The notes: generated from the sequence alone by a model not told the origin. Shown: positions 16,941 to 26,529, counted from the first letter of the stretch. The stretch: DNA of 64,000 nt from Clostridiaceae bacterium (GCA_910575795.1 CAJTGE010000009.1:1-64000); one strand, 5' to 3'. Numbers and translations: made by a program.

Positions 16941-17645
16941 TTACCTCGTACTTTCTAAATAAAGGAGATAGGCTTCTTTAAATGAACTGTATTTCCTTTT
17001 TGTCAGATAAGCAGATTGATTATCAGCCATATGGACAAGATTACGGTCAAAATCTGTAACATGCTCAAAATTGATAATGAAACTGCGGTGTGTCTGGAAG
17101 AAACGGTTTTTAGGGAGAAGTTCCAGCCAGTACTGCATATTGTGGGTGGATTCAAAATCACACAGAGTGGTATGTACCGTTACCTTTCTGCCCTGTGCCT
17201 CTACTGCTATGACGGAGGATGCAGGCAGTGTATGCACGCCCTGTTTTGTTTCAACCGGGATTTTTACTGTCATGGTGTTATACAGGTCAACCGCATCTTT
17301 CATATTACGGAAAAACCGCTGCTTATCCAGAGGCTTTGAAAAATATCGGAATACATGGAATCGCATTGCCTCATCAAGATATTCGGAATAAGAAGTCACA
17401 ATAAAAATAATAATATTTTCATTCTTCTTTTTTAATTCCTTTCCCACATAGATGCCATTCATTCCGGGCATTTCTACGTCAAGAAACAGAATGTCTTTTT
17501 CGCCTTTATCTGCCAGCAGGGATTCCCCGTCAGAAAAGCAAATTAATTCCGGGCATTTCACACCAATGTTTTCAAAAAAAATTTTTATATATTTCTGAAG
17601 CTGTTCAATTATCAGCGCATCATCGTCGCAGATGAGTATTCGCAT
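16941..17645 (-). CDS. LytTR-family response regulator
   Basis: A 234-residue regulator with an N-terminal receiver (MRILICDDDALII, FLDVEMPGMNGIYVGKEL with the phospho-acceptor Asp, IIFIVTSYSEYLDEAM, and FSKPLDKQRF with the conserved Lys). The C-terminal LytTR DNA-binding domain carries VIAVEAQGRKVTVHT and FQTHRSFIINFEHV. It is an AgrA-type partner of the kinase downstream. The start at 17645 is chosen because GAGG lies 7 bp before it; an in-frame ATG at 17651 is too close to that site. Confidence 0.88.
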   Translation of the reverse strand: MRILICDDDALIIEQLQKYIKIFFENIGVKCPELICFSDGESLLADKGEKDILFLDVEMPGMNGIYVGKELKKKNENIIIFIVTSYSEYLDEAMRFHVFRYFSKPLDKQRFFRNMKDAVDLYNTMTVKIPVETKQGVHTLPASSVIAVEAQGRKVTVHTTLCDFESTHNMQYWLELLPKNRFFQTHRSFIINFEHVTDFDRNLVHMADNQSAYLTKRKYSSFKEAYLLYLESTR

Positions 17646-18027
17646 ATTCATACCTCTTTTCAAATAATTTATAACATTTACCCTTCATATTATACAATAG
17701 CGGTCAGGAAAATACAAAAGCTTTGCATGAAAAGACATTTTTTTGTGGATTTTGGGAACGGCATTGTGTTGTCCGCAGGGTTACAGTTTCCTTGCATTTA
17801 CAAAAAATAATGAAAAAATTACCAGAATGACCAAATGAATGAAAAAAATGTCGTTTGGTGCAAATGGGGTTGAAATTATGACCGGAATAAAAAATAATAA
17901 GAAGTGTCATTGATTTCAAAGAACAGCTACACAAAAGTTCACTACCTAATACAGAATGGAGAAATTTAATATGGTAAAAACAAAAAAATTAAGTGGAAAG
18001 AAGTTTTTTGCAAAAGGAGAAAGTCGG
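17646..18027. other. AT-rich divergent intergenic region without a gene
   Basis: 382 bp between the divergently read response regulator and lipoprotein genes. It must hold promoters for both. No convincing reading frame is present, and I could not assign LytTR direct repeats or a clean promoter by eye. Confidence 0.4.
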
Positions 18028-19200
18028 ATGAAAAGGCAACTATGTTTGATGTTGACTGTTATTTTTTCTATGTCTATATTTGGGTGTGGAAATTCAGGAC
18101 AGGGACAGGATTCTGGAAGTAAAATATCAAATGTTCAAAATGAAGCGGGTTCTGAAACAGAAGAACCTTATGTAGAAAACGATATACCTGATGAGAAAAT
18201 TATTTTTCCAGCGAGTTACGAGAACACCATAGAAAATGTTGATTTTAAGATGGATGTTATTGTTGGTGCTGATTTAGGAGAGAAATTTCCAATTACCGCG
18301 AAAGCAAGAATGTTGAAAGTAAATGAGGAGCGGGCATTTCAATCATTATTCAGCGGTAATGATGATTACGAAGTATACAGTTATGAAGAAAAAAACGAAT
18401 ATGGGGAAAAAGTAGATACGGCAACTTATGTCACTCCAGAGGAAATAACGTTATCTTATGGTCCGCTTTCCAGTCAGATGTCATATATGCAAAGAGATTT
18501 AATGCCATATATACGCAGCTCTTTTGTACTTGATCCGGCAGATGAGCGATATAATGCAGGTTTGTATTCTACAGAAGAACAATTGTCGTTTATGACGCGT
18601 GAGGAGGCTTTTCAGATAATTGATAACGCATTAACAGAAGTGAATATTAAATTTGAGCATGTTTATACGGGATATGCGTTAGATTACGATTGTATGCAGT
18701 CACAGGAATATCACGAAGATATGGACGGAAATATTGACCGGGCAAACTATAAAAACGGGTGGTCTGTCTCAGATGAAGGCTATTATTTTTGTGTCAATCA
18801 GATATACAGAGAATTGCCGCTTTATCATGTGTATTGTGAGATATTTTCAGATGCAGCAGATGTAAATGCTCCGGTACAGGCATTTATATCAAAAGATGGA
18901 ATAGAGTATTTGGACATTGAAAAAGTATTTGAAATTTCCGATGAAGGAATGGCAGTCTCTTTATCTCCTATGGATGTGATTGCTGAAACGGTTGCTCATA
19001 AGTATAACCAAATACCCGGAAGCTCAACATATGAAATGACAGAAGCAGAATTATGTTATTATGTTGATTTATCTTCAGGAACAGGCGTATATGATGTAAA
19101 GCCTGTCTGGATCGTGAAGGGGATTGAAAAAAGTGAACAGCATGAGCAGGATATTCAGGTCATTATAGATGCACAGACAGCGAAGGAGATTATACCTTGA
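18028..19200 (+). CDS. Predicted lipoprotein of unknown function
   Basis: The 390-residue product has a lipoprotein signal peptide: MKRQLCLMLTVIFSMSIFGC, with lipobox SIFGC and a short charged, Ser/Glu-rich linker after the Cys. ATG 18028 is used because it follows AAGGAG and starts the signal peptide directly; an upstream in-frame ATG at 17971 lacks this. The mature protein is acidic with alternating strands and no enzyme motif that I recognise. It is probably anchored outside the membrane. It lies divergent from the AgrC/LytTR-type pair and may be regulated by it (inference). AT-rich, like the rest of the imported block. Confidence 0.65.
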   Translation: MKRQLCLMLTVIFSMSIFGCGNSGQGQDSGSKISNVQNEAGSETEEPYVENDIPDEKIIFPASYENTIENVDFKMDVIVGADLGEKFPITAKARMLKVNEERAFQSLFSGNDDYEVYSYEEKNEYGEKVDTATYVTPEEITLSYGPLSSQMSYMQRDLMPYIRSSFVLDPADERYNAGLYSTEEQLSFMTREEAFQIIDNALTEVNIKFEHVYTGYALDYDCMQSQEYHEDMDGNIDRANYKNGWSVSDEGYYFCVNQIYRELPLYHVYCEIFSDAADVNAPVQAFISKDGIEYLDIEKVFEISDEGMAVSLSPMDVIAETVAHKYNQIPGSSTYEMTEAELCYYVDLSSGTGVYDVKPVWIVKGIEKSEQHEQDIQVIIDAQTAKEIIP

Positions 19201-19314
19201 GAAAATTTTGTAATTATTTAAAAACAGACTTAAAGAGGTAGTTGGAGTCCTTGATAATTGGTTTTCAACTTTTAAGAAGCCCAATGACAAGCTTGCTACT
19301 TTATGCTCTTTTTC

Positions 19315-19480
19315 CTAGAGCGTGTTTGAAAATTCATTCCTGGCATCTGCACGCCCCACTTCGCGGTATATTTGTGCCAAATTCACTTAACGCAGCCCAC
19401 TACGCCGCGTTCATTTGGCACAAATCTCCCACAAAGTGGCACGCACAGCTACCAGAAAGCAATTTTCAAACACGCTCTAG
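19315..19480. mobile_element. 166-bp palindromic miniature element, copy 1 of 3
   Basis: Begins CTAGAGCGTGTTTGAAAATT and ends with its reverse complement AATTTTCAAACACGCTCTAG. Internal arms (TTTGTGCCAAATTCACTTAA and TTCATTTGGCACAAATC) are also complementary, so the whole unit can fold into one long hairpin. Copies of the same 166 bp occur at 44704-44869 (opposite orientation) and 46139-46304. CTAG at both ends may be a target duplication. No coding capacity. It lies at the broken 5' edge of the IS66 tnpC fragment. Confidence 0.9.
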
Positions 19481-20000
19481 AGTCAAACGGAAAGAATTAA
19501 CGTCGTTTACTATAAAAACCATCAATGAACAGCAGGCTGCGCGAATCCGGGAACAGGAAGAGACGATCAGGGAACTGCGGGCGGTCATCGGGGAACTGCG
19601 CGTCCTGAAGGCAAACCTGGAGGAAACCATCGGGGAATTCCGCCGGAAGTTTTTCGGGGTGCGCAGCGAAAAGGCATCTCCTTCTTCCGAAGATCCGGAG
19701 CAGGAAGCGGTCGGAGAGAAAATCAAAGTAAAAAGCCACACCCGTGAACGAAAGAAAAAAGCAGTCCGCGGCGACCTGTACGCCGCACTTCCGGTAAGGG
19801 AGATCCGGTGTCCGGTTTCGGAAGAAGAGAAGAACTGTCCCTACTGCAACGCCCCGATGGAGCCCCTGGGCTATCGATTCGTAAGGGAAGAACTGCGCAT
19901 CACACCGGCAAGAGTGGAAAGGGTCCGTTATCTGCAGGAGACCGTGATCTGTCCGGAATGTAAAAAAGACGGAGATGGCTGCATGAACAACTCCTTCTGA
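19481..20000 (+). pseudogene. IS66 tnpC fragment, N-terminal part only
   Basis: The frame reads KTINEQQAARIREQEETIRE, a coiled-coil leader, then FRRKFFGVRSEKAS and the IS66 zinc-binding segment NCPYCNAPMEPLGYRFVREE ending at CPECKKDGDG. This is the start of the large IS66 transposase. The catalytic DDE domain that should follow is deleted after about 20000 and replaced by unrelated codons. The 5' end begins directly after the 166-bp palindromic element, so the native start codon is lost. Confidence 0.8.
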
Positions 20001-20060
20001 GGGAGGTCCTTCATGCAGATGCGGGATATCAAACAACCGGGAGGAGCGCCGCTGCAAAAG

Positions 20061-20766
20061 CTATGCGATCGGAAGGAAGAATGCGCTGTTCCATAATTCC
20101 GCAGTTTCCACCACCCTTGATATCTGCCCAAAGGGATGCTGCCGGAAAAATACCGACGGCGACGAACTCAGGAACAGATATGTGAAATCCGTACACCATT
20201 TCTGGTTCGGCCTGTCCGCATGGAAGTCCTGCTTCAGCTTGTTCTCGAATACCTTATGGGGCCTCCCGGACTTTGTCCCCGGCTTTTCAGGACGGACAAC
20301 GGAATGCAGCCCCGGCTCGGTGTTCATATATTTATGAATGGTCGTCTGGCTGTAGCGGCAGCCTTGGCGCTCCAGACAGGCCGTCATGCTGCGGCAGCCG
20401 TCCACTCCGCTGTGGCTGCGGCAGATTTCGGCAATCTGCTTCATGAGTTTTCTGCTTTTTGAGTATAATAACCAGCCTTCCGGTGTTTCCGGTAGTTATA
20501 GCAGGCATTCGGGCAGATCTCCAGCCGCCTGAGCAGCCAGCGAACGCCGAATTCTTCATAATGTTGGTCGATAAACCGGTAAGCCTCTAACCGATTTCCT
20601 TCGCTTAAGGGTCTGTCCGGCATTCTTTGCTGAATTCGCTGCACCACTTGGAGATGCTGGCTTTGGATACACCATATTCAGCGGTGATGCTTTTGTAGGT
20701 TCGTCCTTCTTCCACATGGAGACGGACAATCTTCTTTTTAAATTCGGGAGTGTAATTCTGTAACAT
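20061..20766 (-). pseudogene. Degraded IS3-family element (orfA and orfB fragments)
   Basis: On the minus strand, orfA begins at ATG 20766 (MLQNYTPEFKKKIVRLHVEE, HTH segment YGVSKASISKWCSEF) and stops after 53 codons at 20605, half the usual length. OrfB fragments follow in two frames: LEAYRFIDQHYEEFGVRWLL, then DGCRSMTACLERQGCRYSQT, HKYMN and NQKWCTDFTYLF, the start of the catalytic core with its first Asp. Sequence after about 20170 is unrelated. Several frameshifts and deletions make it inactive. Confidence 0.8.
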
Positions 20767-20996
20767 AATGAGTACCTCTTTTCTTGTGATTTTGATTATA
20801 TCTGATTAGCCACTCCTGTTACAACTCTATTATAGCATATCAGCTATGTGTGCCGGGAGATCGTAAGACGGGCCGGCATCCTCTATGAGGTGCAGCATAA
20901 AGCAGGCTGAGCGGGAAACAGCCTCACCGGCAGAAAAGGGGTGCTTTGTACATATTATACAAGTGTAAACAATAATATTTTTGTGCAAAAACACCT

Positions 20997-21024
20997 TTGA
21001 ATTTTTTCCTGAAAAACATATAAT
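20997..21024 (+). promoter_or_regulatory. Promoter of the MATE leader transcript
   Basis: TTGAAT (20997-21002), 16-bp spacer, TATAAT (21019-21024). It predicts a transcription start near 21031 and a leader of about 150 nt before the MATE start codon. Confidence 0.6.
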
Positions 21025-21030
21025 ATATGT

Positions 21031-21175
21031 AAGAACGTGTGGCGTAAACTGCGTAAATCCGGTTACATGCCATGCGTTTTTTTTGATAAGAAACATACTG
21101 TAATAGGTATTCAGCGTGTAGCCTTCGGCGTAAATCCAGCGGCCGGGGTTATGCGCTGTTTTTGCATGAAAGGAG
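21031..21175 (+). promoter_or_regulatory. Structured 5' leader of the MATE efflux gene, riboswitch/attenuator candidate
   Basis: Two successive stem-loops are each followed by a T-run: TGGCGT/ATGCCA near 21040-21072 with eight Ts (about 21077-21084), and CAGCG/CGCTG near 21111-21158 with five Ts. The second contains CGTGTAGCCTTCGGCGTAAA-TCCAG. That block recurs, with small changes, in front of the small minus-strand gene ending at 26508. Conservation ahead of two unrelated genes points to a ligand-sensing RNA. It vaguely recalls the yjdF-type RNA that senses azaaromatic compounds, but this is memory and unverified. Confidence 0.5.
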
Positions 21176-21181
21176 ACAGAC

Positions 21182-22609
21182 ATGGAAACAAAAAACAATG
21201 TATTTCTGATGGAAGAGCCGGTTTCCCGGCTGATGGGGAAATACGCAGTCCCCTGTATCATCTCACTCCTCGTGGGCGCGCTGTACAATATCGTTGACCA
21301 GATATTTATAGCCAATGCATCGTACCTCGGCTCTTATGGAAATGCAGCCAATACAGTGGTATTTCCGCTGACAGTGATCGCTCTTGCTGTTGCGGTGATG
21401 GTGGGCGATGGCTGCTGTGCGTTTGTGAGCCTGAGCATGGGGAAAGGCAGGCCGCAGGATGCAGGCAGAAGTATGGGAAATTCCATTCTGCTCACGGTTA
21501 TTTTCAGCCTTATGCTTTGCGGGGTCTATCTTGTATTCAGCAGCCAGATCATCGCTATGTTCGGAGGTACTGTGAATGAAGAAACATTCCGCAATTCAAA
21601 GGAATATTTCTTCTGGATCACTCTGGGGATTCCTTTTTATATGTTCGGGCAGGCAATGAACCCTGTCATCCGAGCGGACGGCAGCCCGAAATTTGCTATG
21701 GCATCTACGCTTGCGGGGGCGGCAGTGAATGTGATCCTTGACCCGGTATTTATCTTTAGGTTCCGGTGGGGCATGATGGGCGCTGCTGTGGCGACGGTGA
21801 TCGGCCAGGTGGTGACGGCTGTCCTGGCAGTGTGGTACCTCACCCATACCAAAACCGTAAAGTTTGGCAAAGAGGATTTTAAACTGAAATGGAACATTGC
21901 AGGCAGAACGCTGATGCTGGGGATCTGCAGCTTTTTGTCACAGATATCTCTTGTGGCTGCAATGGCCGCCATTAATAACATGATCCGGCGGTACGGCGCT
22001 CTGGATGCCGTATTTGGTCAGGAGCACTACGCACAGATTCCCATGGCCGTGGTGGGGATTGTAATGAAGTTCTTCCAGATCGTAATATCCATTGTGGTCG
22101 GCATGGCTGCAGGCTGCATCCCCATCGTTGGGTATAACATGGGCGCCGGAGCGAAAAAAAGGGTAAAAGAGCTGTTTACAAAACTGCTGGCGGCAGAGGC
22201 ATCGGTTGGCATCCTGGCGTTTGTCATTGTAGAATTTTTCCCGGCTTTGCTGATCGGCATCTTTGGTGCGGCCAATGAGAGTACGTATTATACGGAATTT
22301 GCAGTCCGGGCATTCCGGATTTACCTCTGCATGGTTGTGTTCGCCTGCGTGAATAAGGCGGCATTCATCTTCCTGCAGGCCATGGGAAAGGCGGCGGCGT
22401 CCACCATGCTGTCTATGGTAAGGGAGATCATGTTTGGCGTTGGGTTTGCGCTCCTTCTGCCGCGTTTTTATGGTTTGGATGGAGTTCTGTACTCCATGCC
22501 GGTATCCGACATTTTAACATTTTTGTTTTCCGTTGTTGTCATAGCAGCAACTTATAGGCAGTTGGACGGGAAACATATCCGGCAGCAGCCAAAGCCTGAG
22601 TACAGCTAA
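21182..22609 (+). CDS. MATE-family multidrug efflux transporter
   Basis: The 475-residue polytopic protein has twelve hydrophobic segments in two similar halves, as in MATE antiporters that export drugs or metabolites using Na+ or H+ gradients. Family marks include KYAVPCIISLLVGALYNIVD at the N-terminus, NPVIRADGSPKFAM in the first half, and IVGYNMGAGAKKRVKELF and FLQAMGKA in the second half. It looks intact. It is preceded by a long structured leader and AAAGGAGA, and followed by a MarR regulator and ABC exporter remnants, so the whole block looks devoted to drug efflux. Closest general type is MepA-like; substrate unknown. Confidence 0.9.
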   Translation: METKNNVFLMEEPVSRLMGKYAVPCIISLLVGALYNIVDQIFIANASYLGSYGNAANTVVFPLTVIALAVAVMVGDGCCAFVSLSMGKGRPQDAGRSMGNSILLTVIFSLMLCGVYLVFSSQIIAMFGGTVNEETFRNSKEYFFWITLGIPFYMFGQAMNPVIRADGSPKFAMASTLAGAAVNVILDPVFIFRFRWGMMGAAVATVIGQVVTAVLAVWYLTHTKTVKFGKEDFKLKWNIAGRTLMLGICSFLSQISLVAAMAAINNMIRRYGALDAVFGQEHYAQIPMAVVGIVMKFFQIVISIVVGMAAGCIPIVGYNMGAGAKKRVKELFTKLLAAEASVGILAFVIVEFFPALLIGIFGAANESTYYTEFAVRAFRIYLCMVVFACVNKAAFIFLQAMGKAAASTMLSMVREIMFGVGFALLLPRFYGLDGVLYSMPVSDILTFLFSVVVIAATYRQLDGKHIRQQPKPEYS

Positions 22610-22653
22610 AGGAAGAGCGGTGGAGAATTCGGTATACTGCAGCAGAAAATAAA

Positions 22654-22705
22654 TTTAGGCGCCTTGACATTTTGCTTTTGCGGTGATAAAATCAAGGTAC
22701 CTAAA
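22654..22705 (+). promoter_or_regulatory. MarR-gene promoter flanked by an inverted-repeat operator
   Basis: TTGACA (22664-22669), 17-bp spacer, TAAAAT (22687-22692). A 14-bp box TTTAGGCGCCTTGA (22654-22667) overlaps the -35. Its inverted partner TCAAGGTACCTAAA (22692-22705) overlaps the end of the -10. The two match at 12 of 14 positions. This is the geometry for autorepression by the MarR protein encoded 18 bp downstream. Confidence 0.75.
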
Positions 22706-22722
22706 TAAAGGAGGAATGATTT

Positions 22723-23469
22723 ATGACGGAAAATACCATTTGTCCGGGCTGTGGACGGCATTGTAATCTGGAAAAGCCTCGCTGCGGCAGAGGAGAGGAA
22801 TACCGCCGCACCGGGAAAATGCCGGAGCAGCAGGTGAAACTGCGGGATCAGGAAATGTATACAGCCAATGATCCGGCAGCGAGTATCAATGACAGGCTGA
22901 TCATCAGTCTGCGGGATTTATATCATACCATGCGTTCTCTGTATGAGGGGAAAGCGAGCCAGAAGCGCATCCTGATCATCCTGAACGGGTCGGGAGCAAT
23001 CACTCAGAGGGACCTGACACAGCGCCTGGGGATCCAGCCGGGTTCAGCCAGTGAGATCCTGTCCAAGCTGGAAGGCTCAGGCTGGGTCGTTCGGACTCAG
23101 AATGAATCCGACCGCAGGACGACAGACATCTCCCTGACAGACAGCGGCAGGGAAATTGCGGAAGAGGCACTAAAGCAGCGCAGAAAGCGGCATGAGGAGA
23201 TGTTTTCCTGTCTCTCGGGAGAGGAAAAGCAGGAACTGCTGTCCCTTCTGGAAAGAGTCCGCGGTGACTGGAAAAAACGGTATAAAGAAAACGAGAATAC
23301 ATCCAGAAACGGACATTGGCATGAATGCCGGGATAACTGTGAACACCATGACGGACATGCACACTGGGATGACAGCGGACATCATGACGGACACGGACAT
23401 CAGGACAGTCACAGACATCAGGACAGTCACAGACACCACGGGGCTTCAAGGGGGCGCGGAGGACGCTGA
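22723..23469 (+). CDS. MarR-family regulator with Cys-rich N-terminus and His-rich tail
   Basis: A 248-residue protein in three parts. Residues 1-30 contain CPGCGRHCNLEKPRCGRG, a possible metal-binding knuckle. Residues 55-180 are a MarR winged helix (NGSGAITQRDLTQRLGIQPG, SASEILSKLEGSGWVVR, NESDRRTTDISLTDSGR). Residues 195-248 form an unusual tail rich in His and Asp, with repeated HHDGH and HQDSHRH units. MarR proteins repress efflux genes until a drug binds. Here the promoter carries a good inverted-repeat operator, and the stop is 2 bp before the ABC exporter gene, so it forms one operon with it. The Cys and His ends suggest metal sensing or chaperoning (inference). Confidence 0.85.
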   Translation: MTENTICPGCGRHCNLEKPRCGRGEEYRRTGKMPEQQVKLRDQEMYTANDPAASINDRLIISLRDLYHTMRSLYEGKASQKRILIILNGSGAITQRDLTQRLGIQPGSASEILSKLEGSGWVVRTQNESDRRTTDISLTDSGREIAEEALKQRRKRHEEMFSCLSGEEKQELLSLLERVRGDWKKRYKENENTSRNGHWHECRDNCEHHDGHAHWDDSGHHDGHGHQDSHRHQDSHRHHGASRGRGGR

Positions 23470-23471
23470 CC

Positions 23472-24697
23472 ATGTGGAAGTATGTCAGAAAGTATCTGTC
23501 CTTTGCCATTATCGCCGGCCTGTTCATGGTCGGCGAGGTGATGATGGATCTTGTGCAGCCGGGCTTCATGAGCCGGATCGTGGATGACGGTGTCCTTGGC
23601 GTCAGCAACGGGGGCAGCGCTGATCCGCACTTCGCTTCTTACCTTCGGGAGCATGTATTTGATGTTCCGGCTGAATTTGGGATTCGGGTTCATTGTACTG
23701 TGCGCTTTCCCGCTTCTGGTGGGCGTCATTGGATTCTGCCTGTGGAGAGCAAATCCCCTGTTTTCCAGGCTGCAGGCGTATCTGGATGCTATGAATCAAA
23801 TCATGCAGGAAGACGTGTCCGGTATCCGCATTATGAAAGCCTGTGTCCGGGAAGCTTATGAGAAAATGCGCTTCGGTAAGGCAAATGAGGAGTTGGTCGG
23901 GACGCAGCTGAAAACTCTTGTGATCTTTGCCTTTATGAATCCCCTTACGAATGCGATTATGTACATGGCTGTCACGGCCATTTTACTGTCAGGATCTTTT
24001 TCGGTGGAAAACGGCAGTTTCACACCGGGAAATGTTATGGCGGCACTGACCTATACCACACAGCTTCTGAACGGTATTCTGATGCTTGTCATGCTGTTTC
24101 AGAATATTTCCAGGGGACTTACCTCCTGGAAACGGGTAAAAGAAGTGCTGGAAAGCGTGCCGGAACTGAAGGAAGGCTCTTTCGGCGGGGCGGTTCAGGC
24201 ACAAGGGGAGATCGAATTTCGCGATGTCTCTTTTACTTATCCAAAAAGCACCCGGAGCGTGCTTTCCCATATCAATCTAAAAATACATAGAGGGGAGACA
24301 GTGGCGGTCATTGGAGCTACCGGATGCGGAAAGACGACCCTGGCCGGGCTGATGCTGCGTTTTTGTGATGTGGATTCCGGCGCGGTTCTGGTGGACGGGG
24401 TTGATGTCAGAAAATACCGGCAGCGGGCGCTTCGGGAAAAAATAGCGGTCGCCATGCAGAAAAGCGAGCTGTTCAGCATGACAGCGGGGGAGAATATTAC
24501 CTGGGGGATGCCGGGAGCGGATGAGGCATTGCTTGCATCTGCGGCATTCATCGCGCAGGCGGACAGCAGACAGGATCGTCGTACTGGAAAACGGCGGTAT
24601 CCTGGCCTGTGGCGCCCATGAGGAATTGATGGGGTCCTGCCGGGTTTATCAGAATATCTGGCATTCCCAGATGGGAGAGGAGGCGAAAGAGGCATGA
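23472..24697 (+). pseudogene. ABC multidrug exporter subunit 1, disabled by internal deletions
   Basis: It starts as a normal fused permease-ATPase (MWKYVRKYLSFAIIAGLFMV, SRIVDDGVLGVSNGG). About 100 residues are then missing near 23615 and the frame changes, resuming with SLLTFGSMYLMFRLNLGFGF. The ATPase domain has Walker A GATGCGKTT, but a second deletion near 24568 removes the signature motif, Walker B and H-loop. The end resumes in another frame with RIVVLENGGILACGAHEEL and stops at 24697. The product cannot be a working exporter. Its ATGA overlap with the next gene shows they were a heterodimer operon under the MarR gene. Confidence 0.85.
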
Positions 24698-25963
24698 GCA
24701 AAGAACCGGATTTCAAACTTGCCGAACGCAATATTCCGGGAATGATGAATCGGCAGCAGCATTTTGCGGAGCCGGAACACGCCGACAATATCGGAGCCAC
24801 AGTCACGCGGATCGCGGTATATTTTGTGAAGGAGAAGAGGCTGGCTGCCGGGATGCTGGCGGTTGTGCTGTCCGGTACCGTGTGCGGCATTCTGGCGCCG
24901 GGCCTGCAGAGCGGAGCCGTTGACATCATCGCGGGGGAGAAACAGGGCGTTCTCTCCCATACACTGGCGCTGATGCTTTCCGTCTATCTGCTTTACAGCA
25001 TCTGCGGACTGCTTCAGGGATTGTGCAGCGCCAGGCTCAGCCAGAATGTGGTCAGGCGGATGCGGGAGGAGCTGTTCGGAAAAATCGTGGAGCTGCCGGC
25101 CCGTTAATGAAATCGCTCAGATTTACGGACAGATCCAGACAGCGGTTGCCGGTGCGGAGAGGGTCTTTGCCGTGCTGGATGAGGAAACAGAGGATAAAAA
25201 TGGCGGGACGCTGGAGACAGGCGAAAAAGCGGCCGTGTTTTTTCAAAATGTATGCTTCTCCTATGAACCGGGAACTCCCGTGATCCGGGATTTTACCCTG
25301 GCTGTTCCGAATGGCAGAAAAGTGGCGCTGGTGGGCGCTACCGGAAGCGGGAAGACGACCATCGTCAACCTGCTCATGCGGTTCTATGACATAGAAAGCG
25401 GGGAAATCCGCATAAACGGGCAGAACATCCGCGATGTGTCCAGGGAGAGCCTGCGGCGGAATATTGCGATTGTCCTGCAGGATACGGTCCTGTTTTCCGA
25501 TACCGTCCGGAACAATCTGAAATACGGAAACGGCAGCGCTGCGGAGGAGCAGCTTACGGCGGCGGTGGAAATGAGCCAGTGCCGGGATATGATCGGGCTT
25601 CTCCCGCAGGGTTATGATACGGTGCTGACCGGGTCCGGCGCAAATATCAGTCAGGGGCAGAGGCAGCTTTTAGCCATCGCCCGGGCTTTTGTGGCGGCCC
25701 CCAAAATCCTGATTCTGGATGAAGCCACGTCCAATGTGGATACCCGCACGGAGAAGGCGATACAGGACGCCATGCACAGCATTATGCAGGGACGCACCAG
25801 TATCGTGATCGCTCACCGCCTTTCGACGATAAGAGACTCCGATTTGATTGTGGTTATGGATCACGGGGAGATAGCGGAGAGCGGCAGCCATGAGGAGCTG
25901 CTTGCGAAAAAGGACAGATATTATGAACTTTACATGACTCAGTATGCCGGATTTGCGGTATAA
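24694..25963 (+). pseudogene. ABC multidrug exporter subunit 2, internal deletion in the membrane domain
   Basis: The N-terminal frame (24694-25107) encodes a leader and the first two membrane helices (RLAAGMLAVVLSGTVCGILA) and ends at ELFGKIVELPAR. At about 25100 the sequence jumps to the late permease region (NEIAQIYGQIQTAVAGAERV) in another frame, with loss of some 200 residues. The ATPase domain is complete: Walker A GATGSGKTT, signature NISQGQRQLLAIARA, Walker B ILILDEATSNVD, H-loop VIAHRLSTI. The C-terminal half could be translated alone but lacks a transporter channel. An in-frame start near 25046 exists without a convincing RBS. Confidence 0.85.
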
Positions 25964-26259
25964 AGGAAAATTTCAGCAAGACATACGTGTCCTGAATCTT
26001 ATCATGTAAGTCCTGAGTTTAAATAATTGTTTTGCTTTATAATAACTTCCTACTATTTTTCTATAGACAAAAACGGCACATGCGCATGCATGTGCCACAT
26101 AAATCAACCACGCACCACATGCAGTAATTATCTGTACCGTAATCAGATTTACGTGCAAAGCATCACATGTGTCGTTGAATGGCTGTATTTATTTTTTAAC
26201 CTTGATGATCATATCAAAATCCGTTTTTAAAAGTCAGGAAAGCAAATTTTGAATGTTAA

Positions 26260-26508
26260 TTATGACTGTTGATCCAGATAATCTCCAACAGGGCTGGAAT
26301 TATACTGTTTAATCACTTTAATGATAATCGAACCGTCCGGCTGGTTTGTCTGTTCCGTAATTTTATATTGTATGTGATTCCGTTCCAGATTTTTCTTGTA
26401 ATGCTCAAGTTCCTGTTCTACCTGCATTACCGCATCATCATGCCCGACATCTTCTTTCAGCATAAAGTGCAGAGTCTGGCAAATACAGGCTGCTTTTACT
26501 CGTTTCAT
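26260..26508 (-). CDS. Small conserved-looking protein of unknown function with a riboswitch-like leader
   Basis: The 82-residue product begins MKRVKAACICQTLHFMLKED and has a helical, charged middle (AVMQVEQELEHYKKNLERNH) and a strand-rich end (DGSIIIKVIKQYN). ATG 26508 is preceded on the minus strand by GGAGGG. I do not recognise the family. Its 5' region carries the same sequence block as the MATE leader at 21.1 kb, so both genes are probably controlled by the same signal, suggesting a role in handling the compound exported or sensed by the efflux block. Confidence 0.55.
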   Translation of the reverse strand: MKRVKAACICQTLHFMLKEDVGHDDAVMQVEQELEHYKKNLERNHIQYKITEQTNQPDGSIIIKVIKQYNSSPVGDYLDQQS

Positions 26509-26529
26509 GTGCGTTCCCTCCATTCTCAA

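Noticed and set aside
19315..19480. CRISPR-like or direct-repeat array at the 166-bp elements
   Set aside because: Copies are far apart, palindromic, and have no spacers between short repeats. They fit dispersed miniature elements. No CRISPR array was found anywhere in the window.
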